From positions 496,001 through 560,000 of the forward strand of contig NZ_OZ257125.1 in assembly GCF_965279055.1 (NCBI RefSeq): a stretch of DNA of 64,000 nucleotides, given 5' to 3'. Source of the stretch: Hydrocarboniphaga sp965279055 (GTDB lineage Bacteria > Pseudomonadota > Gammaproteobacteria > Nevskiales > Nevskiaceae). A model generated the notes under the pieces. The model ran no database searches. It was not told where the DNA came from and was given only the letters and a program-made list of their open reading frames with translations. Positions 22,996 to 31,508 of the stretch are shown piece by piece (position 1 is the stretch's first letter; the number at the start of each line of letters is the position of its first letter). A program made the translations under genes and the position numbers.

Positions 22996-23748
22996 TCAGA
23001 TCGACGGCGCGTCGCGATCGAAAGCGTCGAAGTAGTTCAGCGCGTTCTCCAGCGCATCGAGCCGGCGCACCTGCCCGCATAAGGCGTCGGCGTCGCGCTC
23101 GAGCTGATTGCCGCGCTGCTCGACGTGGGTGTCGACCAGTTTCTCGACCCGATCGGCGCGCGCTTCGATAAGCGAAGGCGCGAACAGGGACATCGCCACC
23201 AGCTTGGCGACGCCGCCGCTGATCTGCACCGCCGCCTCTGCGGCGATCTGGTCGATGGCGCTGTCGAGTTCCTCGTCATAGTCCTTGCCGAGCATCTTCG
23301 CCGGCAGGTGCTTGCCGTCGAGCTGCTGCTCGAGCCTGGCGCGCACGCCGTCGAAGCGGCTCAGCAAATTCTTGCCGTTGTCGTCGTCGCCGGTCAGCGC
23401 GCTGATGGCCAGCACCGCACTTTCGATGCCGAGCTGCGCGCCTTCCAGCGCCACATGGCTGACGTTGCGGGTGAAGCCGCTCAGCTCCTTGCGATAGTCC
23501 GACAGGCGCTGGCGCTCGATCGCCGTCAGCGCGCGCTCGCTGCCGCCGACCCACAGCCGCTCACCGACGATATCGATATCTGGCGCGCTTCTGGCGTTGC
23601 GCAAATGGGCACTGTCGCCGTCGATGTCGATGTCGTAACGCATCCGGTAGTCGCAGAGCTGCGAGGTCGAGGCGTTGCCGGCCCGGGCCGGCAGGCTCAG
23701 GCCGCACAGCATCAGGGTGGCGATGGGCAGCAGGGCTTTGATGCGCAT
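22996..23748 (-). CDS. Exported DUF2884 (YggN-like) protein
   Basis: A 250-residue periplasmic protein. The signal peptide ends near ARAGN (about residue 24). The mature part begins with CDYRMRYDIDIDGD and continues with a GERLWVGG segment and charged helices, which is the DUF2884/YggN pattern. ATG 23748 is chosen over 23802 because it starts directly at the signal peptide. The family's function is unknown. The gene is convergent with the GST gene, with 18 bp between the stops. Confidence 0.75.
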   Translation of the reverse strand: MRIKALLPIATLMLCGLSLPARAGNASTSQLCDYRMRYDIDIDGDSAHLRNARSAPDIDIVGERLWVGGSERALTAIERQRLSDYRKELSGFTRNVSHVALEGAQLGIESAVLAISALTGDDDNGKNLLSRFDGVRARLEQQLDGKHLPAKMLGKDYDEELDSAIDQIAAEAAVQISGGVAKLVAMSLFAPSLIEARADRVEKLVDTHVEQRGNQLERDADALCGQVRRLDALENALNYFDAFDRDAPSI

Positions 23749-23912
23749 GGTCGAACTCGGAACGGTCGGGATTTCCTCAGGCAATGGCAAGCCTCGTTCC
23801 ATTATTGTGGTGCTATAAAATCAATGACTTGCAATATGGGTTCTGAATTCGAGCGGCGGGCTTCGCCAAGCGCTGGCGCATTTGACCACCGCCATGGCGA
23901 GGCCGGCTGCTG

Positions 23913-24977
23913 ATGGATATCGCGATCATCGGCGCCAATGGCGACGTCGGCCGATCCCTGGCCGCGCAGATCATCAGCCGCCAGATCCTGACGCCGCGGC
24001 AGCGCCTGCAACTGGTCGGTCGCCGCGACGGCGGCAGCGCCAGTGCCCTGTATGGACTGCGCGCCGACCTGTACGACGCCTTCGCCGAAATCACGCCGGA
24101 GATCGACGTCGCCTTCGCGCCCGAGGAAGTCGCCGCCGACCTGATCCTGTTCTGCGCCGGCCGCACCGCGCCGACCGGTGCCGGCCCGATGGTCAGCCGC
24201 CACGAACTGGCGATGGGCAATCGCGCGGTGTTCGAGTCGTATGCGAAGTCGATCGCCCAACGTGGCCACGGCGAGGAACTGGTGGTGATCGTCACCAACC
24301 CGGTGGAACTCGGCGTCGAGGTGTTCTCGCGCTATCTGGATCCGCACCGCGTGTTCGGCATGGGCGCCTATCAGGACACGATGCGGCTGCGCCGCGAAAT
24401 CGCGGCGGACTTCGGCGTGCGCCGCCAGCGCGTGCATGGCTACATGCTCGGCGAGCACGGCGACGCGCTGGTGCCGATCCTGTCGCGGTTCTGGATCTAT
24501 GGTTTCGACGAGACCGAGAATGCCGCCGCGCTGCAGCGTCTGCGCGGCACGCGCGTCGCCTCGGCGTTCGCCGGCACGCTGGCTGCAGAAAAAGCCGCTC
24601 TGGCCGCGCTGATTCGCGACAACCATGTCGAGCAGGCTTTCCGCCACGCCGAGGCGCAGCCGCCGGATCTGCGCGCGGTGCTGCTGCCGCTGATCACGCA
24701 TATCTCCGGCGCCAAGACCGCGACGTCGACCGCCGCGGTCACGGCCGAGCTGGCCGAGCAGATACTCAGCGGCGGCCAGAGCGTGATTCCGGCGCAGGTG
24801 AGCCTGGACAAAAGCGACTGGTTCGGTCCGGCCGGCGTGATCGGCGTGCCGGTGATCTGCGGCCTGCGCGGCTGGTCGCAGGTAATCGATCTGGAGATGG
24901 ACGACGACGAGCGCGCCTGCCTGCTGTCGGCTGCCGACGTGATCCGCGCGCGGTTGGCGTCATGGAGTGCGCCATGA
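23913..24977 (+). CDS. Malate/lactate dehydrogenase-like NAD-dependent oxidoreductase of unknown specificity
   Basis: A 354-residue protein of the LDH/MDH superfamily. The NAD-binding motif is IGANGDVG at the N-terminus. VIVTNPVEL, QDTMRLR (substrate-carboxylate Arg region) and GEHGDALV (catalytic His) are in place. The mobile specificity loop reads APTGAGPMVSR and lacks the RKPGM-type arginine pair of true malate dehydrogenases, so malate is not assured. It is about 40 residues longer than usual. Its stop overlaps the start of the ACT-domain gene (ATGA), pointing to a linked, perhaps amino-acid-regulated, role. Confidence 0.75.
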   Translation: MDIAIIGANGDVGRSLAAQIISRQILTPRQRLQLVGRRDGGSASALYGLRADLYDAFAEITPEIDVAFAPEEVAADLILFCAGRTAPTGAGPMVSRHELAMGNRAVFESYAKSIAQRGHGEELVVIVTNPVELGVEVFSRYLDPHRVFGMGAYQDTMRLRREIAADFGVRRQRVHGYMLGEHGDALVPILSRFWIYGFDETENAAALQRLRGTRVASAFAGTLAAEKAALAALIRDNHVEQAFRHAEAQPPDLRAVLLPLITHISGAKTATSTAAVTAELAEQILSGGQSVIPAQVSLDKSDWFGPAGVIGVPVICGLRGWSQVIDLEMDDDERACLLSAADVIRARLASWSAP

Positions 24978-25408
24978 GCGCCGATCGCCAGGTGGTCTAC
25001 GTACTCGAGGTCGCCGACCGGCCCGGCATCATGCATTCGGTCGCCGCGGTGTTCGCGCATCGCGGCCTGTCGATGCACGCGCTGGTCGCCGACACCGGGC
25101 GCAAATCGCCGCGCATTCTGGTGGTGTTCGAAGGCACGCCGCGCCAGCAGCAGCTGGTCGAGCAGGTGCTGGCGCGGCTGCATCACGTGCACCAGCTGCG
25201 CATGCTGCCGGCGTCGTCGCCCGAACTGCGCGCGTTCGCGGTCTGCCGCCTGCTCGGGCCGCTGCCGCTGCTCGACGAGGTGCTCGCGCAGGTCGACGAC
25301 GATCACGCGACGCTGTCGGGCCGCTATGCGGCGGTCGATGCAGCGCTGGAGCATCTGCTGCAGGCGGGCGTGGTCAGCGACATTTCACGCTCACTGGTCG
25401 CTTTGTAG
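24974..25408 (+). CDS. ACT-domain protein coupled to the dehydrogenase-like gene
   Basis: A 144-residue protein whose N-terminal 75 residues form an ACT domain (VYVLEVADRPGIMHSVAAVF, with the DRPG-type turn, and RGLSMHALVAD). This resembles acetolactate synthase small subunits (IlvN/IlvH). The C-terminal half is helical and does not show the usual IlvH C-terminal domain clearly. ACT domains bind amino acids and regulate partner enzymes. The partner could be the overlapping dehydrogenase-like protein. It could also be IlvG, encoded 3 kb away and lacking a small subunit here. Both are inference. Confidence 0.7.
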   Translation: MSADRQVVYVLEVADRPGIMHSVAAVFAHRGLSMHALVADTGRKSPRILVVFEGTPRQQQLVEQVLARLHHVHQLRMLPASSPELRAFAVCRLLGPLPLLDEVLAQVDDDHATLSGRYAAVDAALEHLLQAGVVSDISRSLVAL

Positions 25409-25460
25409 CGTCGTCTTGTAGAAGGGTGCCGGATCGTCAGCGGCCGGATGCTGCCGACGA

Positions 25461-26228
25461 TCAGGCATGCGCGGACAGCGCGCGCACTTCATCCGCGCTC
25501 AAATGGCGATGCGCGCCCTTGGCCAGCTCGCCCAGCTGCAGCGGGCCGATCGCGACTCGCACCAGCCGCAGCACGTCGAAACCCAGGGCCGCGAGCAGTC
25601 GCCGGATCTGGCGATTGCGGCCTTCGTCGAGCACCACTTCAAGCCAGGCATTCCGGTCGCCGCTACGCAGCAGGCGCGCGCTGCGCGCGGCCAGATGCTG
25701 GCCTTCATCGGTGACGCCGGCCTGCATCGCCGCGAGCGCGGCCGTGTCAGGCAGGCCGTTGATCTGCACGTGGTAAGTCTTGTCGAGCGCGCCGCTGGGC
25801 TCGGTGATGTGCGCGGCCCAGGCGGTGTCGTTGCTCAGCAGCAGCAGGCCTTCGCTGGCCTTGTCGAGCCGGCCGACCGGGCCCAGCCAGGGCAGGCCGG
25901 CGCTCTGCAGCAGCGCGTACACCGTGTCGCGGCCGCGCTCGTCGGCGGCGCTGACGACGATGCCGCGCGGCTTGTTCAACGCGATGTAGATTTTCTGCGC
26001 GGCGCGCACCTCGGCGCCGTCGACGCTGATGCGTTCGCGATCGGCATCGGTCGGCCGCTCCGGATTGCGCTCGACCCTGCCGTTGACCGCGACACGGCCG
26101 GCGATGCACATCGCCTCGGCCTGGCTGCGCGAACACACACCGAGCTTGGACAGCACGCGTGCCAGGCCATGGCGCGGCTTGCGCGGTTCGGTGACGGGTT
26201 TTTTGGGTGCGGTGATCGGGGAGCGCAT
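25461..26228 (-). CDS. RsuA/RluB-family rRNA pseudouridine synthase
   Basis: A 255-residue protein. Basic N-terminal residues precede an S4 RNA-binding domain (about 24-85, RVLSKLGVCSRSQAE). The pseudouridine-synthase domain follows, with the catalytic Asp in GPVGRLDKASEGLLLLSND and EGRNRQIRRLL near the C-terminus. The layout is that of RluB/RsuA enzymes that modify rRNA. The length and lack of a long C-terminal tail leave RluB, RluE and RsuA all possible. It is divergent from gloA (72 bp). Confidence 0.9.
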   Translation of the reverse strand: MRSPITAPKKPVTEPRKPRHGLARVLSKLGVCSRSQAEAMCIAGRVAVNGRVERNPERPTDADRERISVDGAEVRAAQKIYIALNKPRGIVVSAADERGRDTVYALLQSAGLPWLGPVGRLDKASEGLLLLSNDTAWAAHITEPSGALDKTYHVQINGLPDTAALAAMQAGVTDEGQHLAARSARLLRSGDRNAWLEVVLDEGRNRQIRRLLAALGFDVLRLVRVAIGPLQLGELAKGAHRHLSADEVRALSAHA

Positions 26229-26300
26229 CGCGCAAGCTTAAGGCGCTGGCGCCGCTTGCAGGTAAAATCCGCGCTGTCCTCGCACCAGGCTCCACACCCA

Positions 26301-26681
26301 ATGCGTATCCTCCACACCATGCTTCGCGTCGGCGACCTGCAGCGCTCCATCGATTTCTACACCGGCGTGCTCGGCATGCGCCTGCTGCGCAAGGCGGATT
26401 TTCCGGAGGGCAAATTCACGCTGGCCTTCGTCGGCTACGAAGACGAGAGCAAGGCCGCGGCGATCGAGCTGACCTATAACCACGGTGTCGAGCGCTACGA
26501 CATCGGCAGCGCCTACGGGCACATCGCACTGGAAGTCGACGACGCTTACGCCGCCTGCGATGCCGCGCGTGAACGCGGCGGCCGCGTGGTCCGCGAAGCC
26601 GGGCCGATGAAGCACGGCAGCACCGTGATCGCCTTCGTCGAAGATCCGGATGGCTACAAGATCGAGTTCATCCAGAAATAG
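26301..26681 (+). CDS. gloA: Lactoylglutathione lyase (glyoxalase I)
   Basis: A 126-residue vicinal-oxygen-chelate enzyme that converts the methylglyoxal-glutathione adduct to S-lactoylglutathione. Metal ligands sit at the expected places: H5 (MRILHTMLRV), the Glu in AAIELTYN, the His in YGHIALEV and the Glu in GYKIEFIQ. It also has the FYTGVLGMRLLR motif. The short length and RILHTMLRVGDL start mark the Ni-dependent bacterial type. It is a single gene. Confidence 0.95.
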   Translation: MRILHTMLRVGDLQRSIDFYTGVLGMRLLRKADFPEGKFTLAFVGYEDESKAAAIELTYNHGVERYDIGSAYGHIALEVDDAYAACDAARERGGRVVREAGPMKHGSTVIAFVEDPDGYKIEFIQK

Positions 26682-26695
26682 AACGCACTCCGCTG

Positions 26696-26735
26696 GTCCC
26701 GAGTAGCCGCTTGCGGCGTATCGAGGATCGGATCG
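26696..26735. repeat. Partial copy of the CGAGTAGC...GTATCGAGG repeat
   Basis: GAGTAGCCGCTTGCGGCGTA near 26700 matches the right half of the palindrome at 11921-11950 in inner sequence. A GATCGGATCGCGATCGATC stretch follows. It lies between gloA and a gene on the other strand. Confidence 0.55.
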
Positions 26736-26756
26736 CGATCGATCGCTGGATACGCT

Positions 26757-27803
26757 TCAGGTGATGCTCAGTTCCCCCGAACCCGGCAGCCTGGTCACCA
26801 GATCCGCACCGAGCAGTCGCGACGGCGTATAAGCGCCGCCGGCCGGCTGTTCGCGCAGCAGATGTTCGACCACCGCCAGCGAGCCGGTGACGGTCAGACT
26901 GTAGCCGTTGGCGGTCTTGATGCGCGCGGTGCGGACCACGCCGGCGGCGTTGCGCGCTTCGCCCCAGACGAAGGTCCCGAGCTTTTCCCGCAGGTTTTCA
27001 TCCGGGCCCTTGACGGTTTTGCCGATGCGTTTCTTGATCGCGCGCTGCACCGGCGGCCAGCCGATCAGCCAGCGGAAATAGTTCGCGCGTCTGGCATTGG
27101 CGATCATGCCGGGCGAGCCGGGAATGAACACCTCGATGTTCGGGATGCCGGTGCTGTACCAAGCCGTGGAGACGTCGCCCCAGGGGATGGTCATCGCCAG
27201 TTTTTCGCCGCCGCCGAAGTCGATCTTGCGCACCGAATAGGCCAGCGGCACGGACACGATCCTGCCGTCGCGGCGCAGCTTGCCGCCCTGCGCCAGACCT
27301 TCGACCGAGGTCTTGGCGGTGCCCGGCGAAAAACCCGAGCGCGAGTCGAAACCCAGCGCCAGATGGGTCGCGTCCGGCAGCGCTTCTTTCAGCGCGGCGG
27401 CGACGCAGTCGGTCGGAATCACGTCGAAGCCGACGCCGGGGCAGACCACGGTACCGGCCAGACGCGCGCGCTCATGCTGGGCCTGCGCGTACTCGAACAC
27501 CGAAATTTCGCCGGTGATGTCCAGGTAATGCGTCTGCGTCGCCAGACAGGCTTCGATCATCGGCCGGCTGGTCGCCGAGAACGGCCCGGCGCAGTGCAGC
27601 AGCAGCGCGATGCCGTCGAGGCCGCGCGCCAGTGCCGCCGAATCGTCAAGGCCGAAACAACGTGATTCCAGGTCAAGTTCGCCGGCCAGTGTCTCGACGG
27701 CCTTGCTGCGGCCCGCCAGCACCGGCCTCAGGCCGCGTCGCGTGGCTTCGCGGGCGATCAGTTCGCCGGTATAGCCGTTGGCGCCATAAATCATCCATTT
27801 CAC
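26757..27803 (-). CDS. Saccharopine dehydrogenase-like protein, second paralogue
   Basis: A 348-residue protein. The N-terminal Rossmann motif is IYGANGYTGELIARE, then LLHCAGPFSATSRPMIEAC, HYLDITGEISVF and CPGVGFDVIPTDC, which repeats the pattern of the paralogue at 10241. The C-terminal half differs. I took GTG 27803 because GGGAG lies eight bases upstream; ATG 27794 would start at MIYGANG. No neighbouring gene hints at a substrate. Roles in lipid or amino-acid redox chemistry have been proposed for the family, but nothing here decides. Confidence 0.78.
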   Translation of the reverse strand: MKWMIYGANGYTGELIAREATRRGLRPVLAGRSKAVETLAGELDLESRCFGLDDSAALARGLDGIALLLHCAGPFSATSRPMIEACLATQTHYLDITGEISVFEYAQAQHERARLAGTVVCPGVGFDVIPTDCVAAALKEALPDATHLALGFDSRSGFSPGTAKTSVEGLAQGGKLRRDGRIVSVPLAYSVRKIDFGGGEKLAMTIPWGDVSTAWYSTGIPNIEVFIPGSPGMIANARRANYFRWLIGWPPVQRAIKKRIGKTVKGPDENLREKLGTFVWGEARNAAGVVRTARIKTANGYSLTVTGSLAVVEHLLREQPAGGAYTPSRLLGADLVTRLPGSGELSIT

Positions 27804-28039
27804 AGGCTTTCTCCCGCAGTTTTTCGAGCGCGCGCCCCGACGTTATCCGCTTTTGCATTTTGATGTGGCGCCGAGCCGCAGCGGCGATCGTGCGCGCCTG
27901 GAAGAACCGCGATATCCCTGCTGCGGTGCAGCAATCCGGGCACGGGGCCGGTTTTGCCATCGCCGCTTCAAGTCCCCTGAAATCAAGTGATTGAGGGAAG
28001 AACTTGATCCCCGCTGAGGGTTTTCCCGGGCCGCGGACT

Positions 28040-28067
28040 TTGAAAGTGACGGCGGGTTCACTACATT
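28040..28067 (+). promoter_or_regulatory. Possible sigma-70 promoter before the SH3-domain gene
   Basis: TTGAAA (28040-28045) and TACATT (28062-28067) are separated by 16 bp and lie 35 bp upstream of ATG 28102. I see no other signal in the 298-bp gap at 27804-28101. Confidence 0.35.
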
Positions 28068-28101
28068 CGGCCGCTGAATCCGGGTCTAGGGGGAACGGAG
28101 C

Positions 28102-28839
28102 ATGGGGCGCTTATCCATGGCGTTGTGGGGAGCTGTGCTGTGCGCTTTGACTGGCAATGCGCTCGCGGTCGACGCCACCCAGGTGGTGGCACGCGACATT
28201 CGCAAGATCGGCAATGGCAACTGCGTGGCCTCGGTGGCGGTTCGCTACAACGAGCCGATCCACAATCCCTGGAGTCAGCAGGCGCGGCTGTTGAAGTCGT
28301 CGCGCAAGGTGGTGCAGTGCGCCAAGGCGCAGACGGCGGCCGACGGCCTGATCCGCGATCTGGAAAGCGATCTGCTGCTGCAGGCGCAGCGGCGTGCCGA
28401 CCTGGACAACAGCCAGGTGCACAGCGTGGTGCTCGCCGACGAGGCCTACGTGCGCCGCCAGGCGACGTCGGAATCGCCACTGCTGAAAATCCTGCCGGCC
28501 GGCACGCGCATCAACGTGCGTTCGCTGACGCCGACCTGGTACGGACTTACCGACGCGCGCGGCAATCCCACCGACGGCTTCCTGCATTACTCGGAACTCG
28601 CCGGCACGTTCAGCGCGCCGCAGCGGATCCTCAGCTCGATGACCGCGGCCTGCAATGCGCGCCTGCGTTCCAAGCCCAGCGTCGATGCGCCGGTGCTGCA
28701 GTCGCTGCGCTGCGGTCAGCCGCTGCGCGTGGTGTCGGCCGGCAGCGGCTGGTATGAGGTCGCCGCCGGCGATGGTCATCCCAGTGGCCAGTACGTGCAC
28801 GGTGCGGTGCTGACGCCGGTGCGCAATCAGGTGCAGTGA
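28102..28839 (+). CDS. Exported protein with two bacterial SH3-like domains
   Basis: A 245-residue protein with a signal peptide (cleavage near NALA-V, residue 22). A 75-residue N-terminal part has two cysteines (GNCVAS and VVQCAK). Two SH3b-like repeats follow. The first has EAYVRRQATSESPLLKILPAGT and WYGLTDARG. The second has CNARLRSKPSVDAPVLQSL and WYEVAAGDGHPSGQYVHG. Such domains usually bind cell-wall peptides or proteins, so a periplasmic envelope role is likely. A bidirectional terminator lies 33 bp after the stop. No family name recognised. Confidence 0.75.
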   Translation: MGRLSMALWGAVLCALTGNALAVDATQVVARDIRKIGNGNCVASVAVRYNEPIHNPWSQQARLLKSSRKVVQCAKAQTAADGLIRDLESDLLLQAQRRADLDNSQVHSVVLADEAYVRRQATSESPLLKILPAGTRINVRSLTPTWYGLTDARGNPTDGFLHYSELAGTFSAPQRILSSMTAACNARLRSKPSVDAPVLQSLRCGQPLRVVSAGSGWYEVAAGDGHPSGQYVHGAVLTPVRNQVQ

Positions 28840-28871
28840 GCGGCGCGCACTTGCAGGCGTAAGAGCCCCCA

Positions 28872-28900
28872 TAAAAAAGGCCGCTTTCGCGGCCTTTTTT
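28872..28900. terminator. Bidirectional rho-independent terminator
   Basis: AAAAAAGGCCGC and GCGGCCTTTTTT pair perfectly around TTTC, giving T runs on both strands. It serves the convergent SH3-domain gene and ppa. Confidence 0.95.
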
Positions 28901-28927
28901 ATGGGTCGGAGCTTTGCGCTCGCCTGC

Positions 28928-29458
28928 TCAGCCCTTGTAGTCGGCGATGCCTTTTTCGATTTCGGCACGCGCGGCGGCGGCGTCGCGCCAGCCGGAGATC
29001 TTCACCCACTTGCCCTTCTCGAGCAGCTTGTAGCTGCTGTAGAAGTGGTGGATTTCGTTCTTGACGCGCTCCGGCACGTCGGCCAGATCCTGCAGATGGT
29101 CATAGGCGCCGTTGCTGACCTTGTCCACCGGTACGGCGAGCAGCTTGGCGTCGGTGCCTTTCTCGTCTTCGGTGTCGAGCACGCAAAGCGCGCGGCACTT
29201 GATCACCGAGCCGGCCACGACCGGATGCGGCGTCATCACCAGCACGTCGACCGGATCGCCGTCGCCGGCCAGAGTCTTGGGCACGTAGCCGTAGTTGGCC
29301 GGGTAGGACATCGCCACGTTCATGAAGCGGTCGACCATCAGCAGGCCGGTGTCCTTGTCGACTTCGTACTTGACCGGCGGGCCGTATGCCGGGATTTCGA
29401 TGACGACATAAAATTCTTTCGGGGCCTTGTCGCCCGGACCCAGTGCTTCGATACCCAT
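28928..29458 (-). CDS. ppa: Inorganic pyrophosphatase (family I)
   Basis: A 176-residue soluble pyrophosphatase that pulls biosynthetic reactions by hydrolysing pyrophosphate. Metal-binding residues are seen in VDRFMNVAMSYPANYGYVPKT and in the D-x-D-P-x-D signature GDGDPVDVLV, and YKLLEKGKWVKI lies near the C-terminus. The start at ATG 29458 (MGIEALGPGD) gives the family's normal length. It is divergent from adk with about 240 bp between the starts. The intergenic part shows no strong signal to my eye. Confidence 0.95.
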   Translation of the reverse strand: MGIEALGPGDKAPKEFYVVIEIPAYGPPVKYEVDKDTGLLMVDRFMNVAMSYPANYGYVPKTLAGDGDPVDVLVMTPHPVVAGSVIKCRALCVLDTEDEKGTDAKLLAVPVDKVSNGAYDHLQDLADVPERVKNEIHHFYSSYKLLEKGKWVKISGWRDAAAARAEIEKGIADYKG

Positions 29459-29700
29459 GATGGTCTTGCCTTTGATGAGGTCGTGCAGACGGCGCGCCAT
29501 GGCGGCTGGCCATGCACAGCGTGGTGAGGTGGTTTGTGGTTTAGCGAGCCGAAGTTTACGGGAGAATGGCGACGGCGTGGCACCCCATACGATGGTCGCG
29601 TTGACGGGTCCGGGCCCAGCCGTTACCGTTTCCACCTGCCGCCGCTCCGCAGCTCCTCGCCGGCGCGCGCAACCACGACCAAGGAAGTAGGACAATCTCG

Positions 29701-30264
29701 ATGAGAATCGTTTTGCTGGGCGCGCCCGGCTCCGGTAAGGGTACCCAGGGCGAAAAACTGGTCGCGCACTACGGCATCCCGAAGATTTCCACCGGCGACG
29801 CGCTGCGCGCGGCCGTGAAGGCCGGCACCGATCTCGGCAAAAAAGCCAAGGCGACGATGGACGCCGGCGGCCTGGTCGCCAACGAAATCGTCATCGGCAT
29901 CGTCGAGGAGCGTCTGGGCGAAGCCGATGCGCAGAAGGGCTGCATTCTCGATGGCTTTCCGCGCAACACCGCGCAGGCGCAGGTGCTGGACGAGATGCTC
30001 AAGCGCCTCGGCCAGCCCGGAATCGACAAGGCTGTTCATTTGCACGTGTCGGACGAGGAGATCGTCAAGCGCCTGCTCGATCGCGCGATCAAGGAAGGCC
30101 GCGAGGACGACAAGGAAGACGTGATCCGCAAGCGCATCGCCGTCTACAACGCCGAGACGCATCCGCTGCTGGACTACTACAAGGCGCAGGGCAAGCTGGT
30201 GACGCTGGAAGGCGTCGGCAGCGTCGACGCGATCTTCGACAGCGTCGTCAAGGTGCTGGGCTAG
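29701..30264 (+). CDS. adk: Adenylate kinase (short, LID-less type)
   Basis: A 187-residue kinase interconverting ATP + AMP and 2 ADP. It has the P-loop GAPGSGKGTQ (residues 7-16), the AMP-binding ISTGDALRAAV, and the GCILDGFPRN motif. The LID is short (RAIKEGREDDKEDVIRKRI) and lacks zinc cysteines, as in other short bacterial enzymes of the Xanthomonadales type. It is followed by a REP palindrome and convergent rnd. Confidence 0.95.
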   Translation: MRIVLLGAPGSGKGTQGEKLVAHYGIPKISTGDALRAAVKAGTDLGKKAKATMDAGGLVANEIVIGIVEERLGEADAQKGCILDGFPRNTAQAQVLDEMLKRLGQPGIDKAVHLHVSDEEIVKRLLDRAIKEGREDDKEDVIRKRIAVYNAETHPLLDYYKAQGKLVTLEGVGSVDAIFDSVVKVLG

Positions 30265-30271
30265 CAGCAGC

Positions 30272-30329
30272 GGTCGCGGGCAAGCCCGCTCCTACAAAAA
30301 CAGCTGTAGGAGCGGGCTTGCCCGCGACC
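30272..30329. repeat. REP-type palindrome (GTAGGAGCGGGCTTGCCCGCGA)
   Basis: GGTCGCGGGCAAGCCCGCTC pairs with GAGCGGGCTTGCCCGCGACC around TACAAAAACAGCTGTAG. The stem is near-perfect and separates convergent adk and rnd. The wording matches the widespread pseudomonad-type REP. Confidence 0.92.
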
Positions 30330-30333
30330 TCGT

Positions 30334-31413
30334 TCAGAGTTTCAGCAACACCTCTCCGGCAACCTCGCGCCGCCAGCCGCTCAACAGCGGCACGTCCGCC
30401 TCGGCTCCCAGCAGCGCCACCGCCTCGACATCGGCGCGCGGCGCCAGCAGCGATGACGGTATGCCCAGCTCCAGCGCGATCTCGCGTACCCGCGCGAGCA
30501 ATTTCTGCGTACGCGCTTTCTGCGCCTCGCTCGGCAGCTGATCCAGCGCCAGCGCCGGCGCGCCGCTGTCGCGCGAGCCGGCGACGACACGCAGCAACTC
30601 GGCGGTGTGACGCTCCAGCGTCTTCGGCGGCAGCACCTGCAGGCCGGCGAGCTGGTCGGCATCGGTGGGCTGGCGCTCGGCGATCCGGTACAGCGCGTCG
30701 TCGGCCAGGATCCATTTGCGCGGGCGGTCGCGCGCCTCCGCGAGGCGCTCGCGCCAGGCCGCCAGCGCCGCCGCGACGTGCTGAGCCTTCGCCGGCAACC
30801 GTGCCAGTCCCTTGAGCCGCTCCCAGGCGGTGTCGGGCTGCGGCTGGTAACGCTCGGGCCGCGACAGCCGCGCGCAGTCCTCTTCCAGCCAGGCCAGGCG
30901 ACCGCGCGCGATCAGCTCCTCGCGCAGCGTCGGGTAGATCACCGCCAGATGGCGCACGTCGTCCTCGGCGTAGGTCAGCTCGGCCGCGGTCAGCGGCCGC
31001 CGCGCCCAGTTGGTGCGCGACAGCGACTTGTCGACGACGATGCCGAGGCGCTTCTCGACCAGCGCCGCGTAGCCGAGCTGGTCGCCGATGCCGAGCAGGC
31101 TGGCGGCGATCTGGGTGTCGAACACCGGCGTCGGCGCGACGCCGCGCAAGCGCACGAAAATCTCCAGGTCCTGGCTCGCCGCGTGGAATACGCTGACCGT
31201 GGCCGGGTTCTGCAGCAGGTCCAGCAGCGGCGCCAGATCCTTGATCCGCGTGGTGTCGACCGCGACCTCGCTGCGGCCGTCGCCGACCTGGATCAGGCAC
31301 AGCTGCGGCCAGTAGGTCTCCTCGCGGACGAACTCGGTATCGACGGTGAGCCAGGGGCGGTCGGCAAAACCGTCGACGGCGGAGCGCAGCGCGGCGTCGG
31401 TGTCGATCAGCAT
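30334..31413 (-). CDS. rnd: Ribonuclease D
   Basis: A 359-residue 3'-5' exoribonuclease that trims tRNA and other small RNA ends. The DEDD exonuclease residues are seen in TVDTEFVREETYWPQL (about residue 22), in VFHAASQDLEIF and VFDTQIAAS, and in YAEDDVRHL. An HRDC domain lies at about residues 215-290, followed by a second helical HRDC-like domain. Length and order match RNase D. It is divergent from the membrane gene at 31509. Confidence 0.95.
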   Translation of the reverse strand: MLIDTDAALRSAVDGFADRPWLTVDTEFVREETYWPQLCLIQVGDGRSEVAVDTTRIKDLAPLLDLLQNPATVSVFHAASQDLEIFVRLRGVAPTPVFDTQIAASLLGIGDQLGYAALVEKRLGIVVDKSLSRTNWARRPLTAAELTYAEDDVRHLAVIYPTLREELIARGRLAWLEEDCARLSRPERYQPQPDTAWERLKGLARLPAKAQHVAAALAAWRERLAEARDRPRKWILADDALYRIAERQPTDADQLAGLQVLPPKTLERHTAELLRVVAGSRDSGAPALALDQLPSEAQKARTQKLLARVREIALELGIPSSLLAPRADVEAVALLGAEADVPLLSGWRREVAGEVLLKL

Positions 31414-31508
31414 GCGGCGGTCGGGTAGGGCATTCGGGTCTTTGGGAACCGGCGGTGGGCGTCAGCGCTTAGAATAGCCGCTCTCTCATACCGGCTTAGC
31501 GCCCCCGC

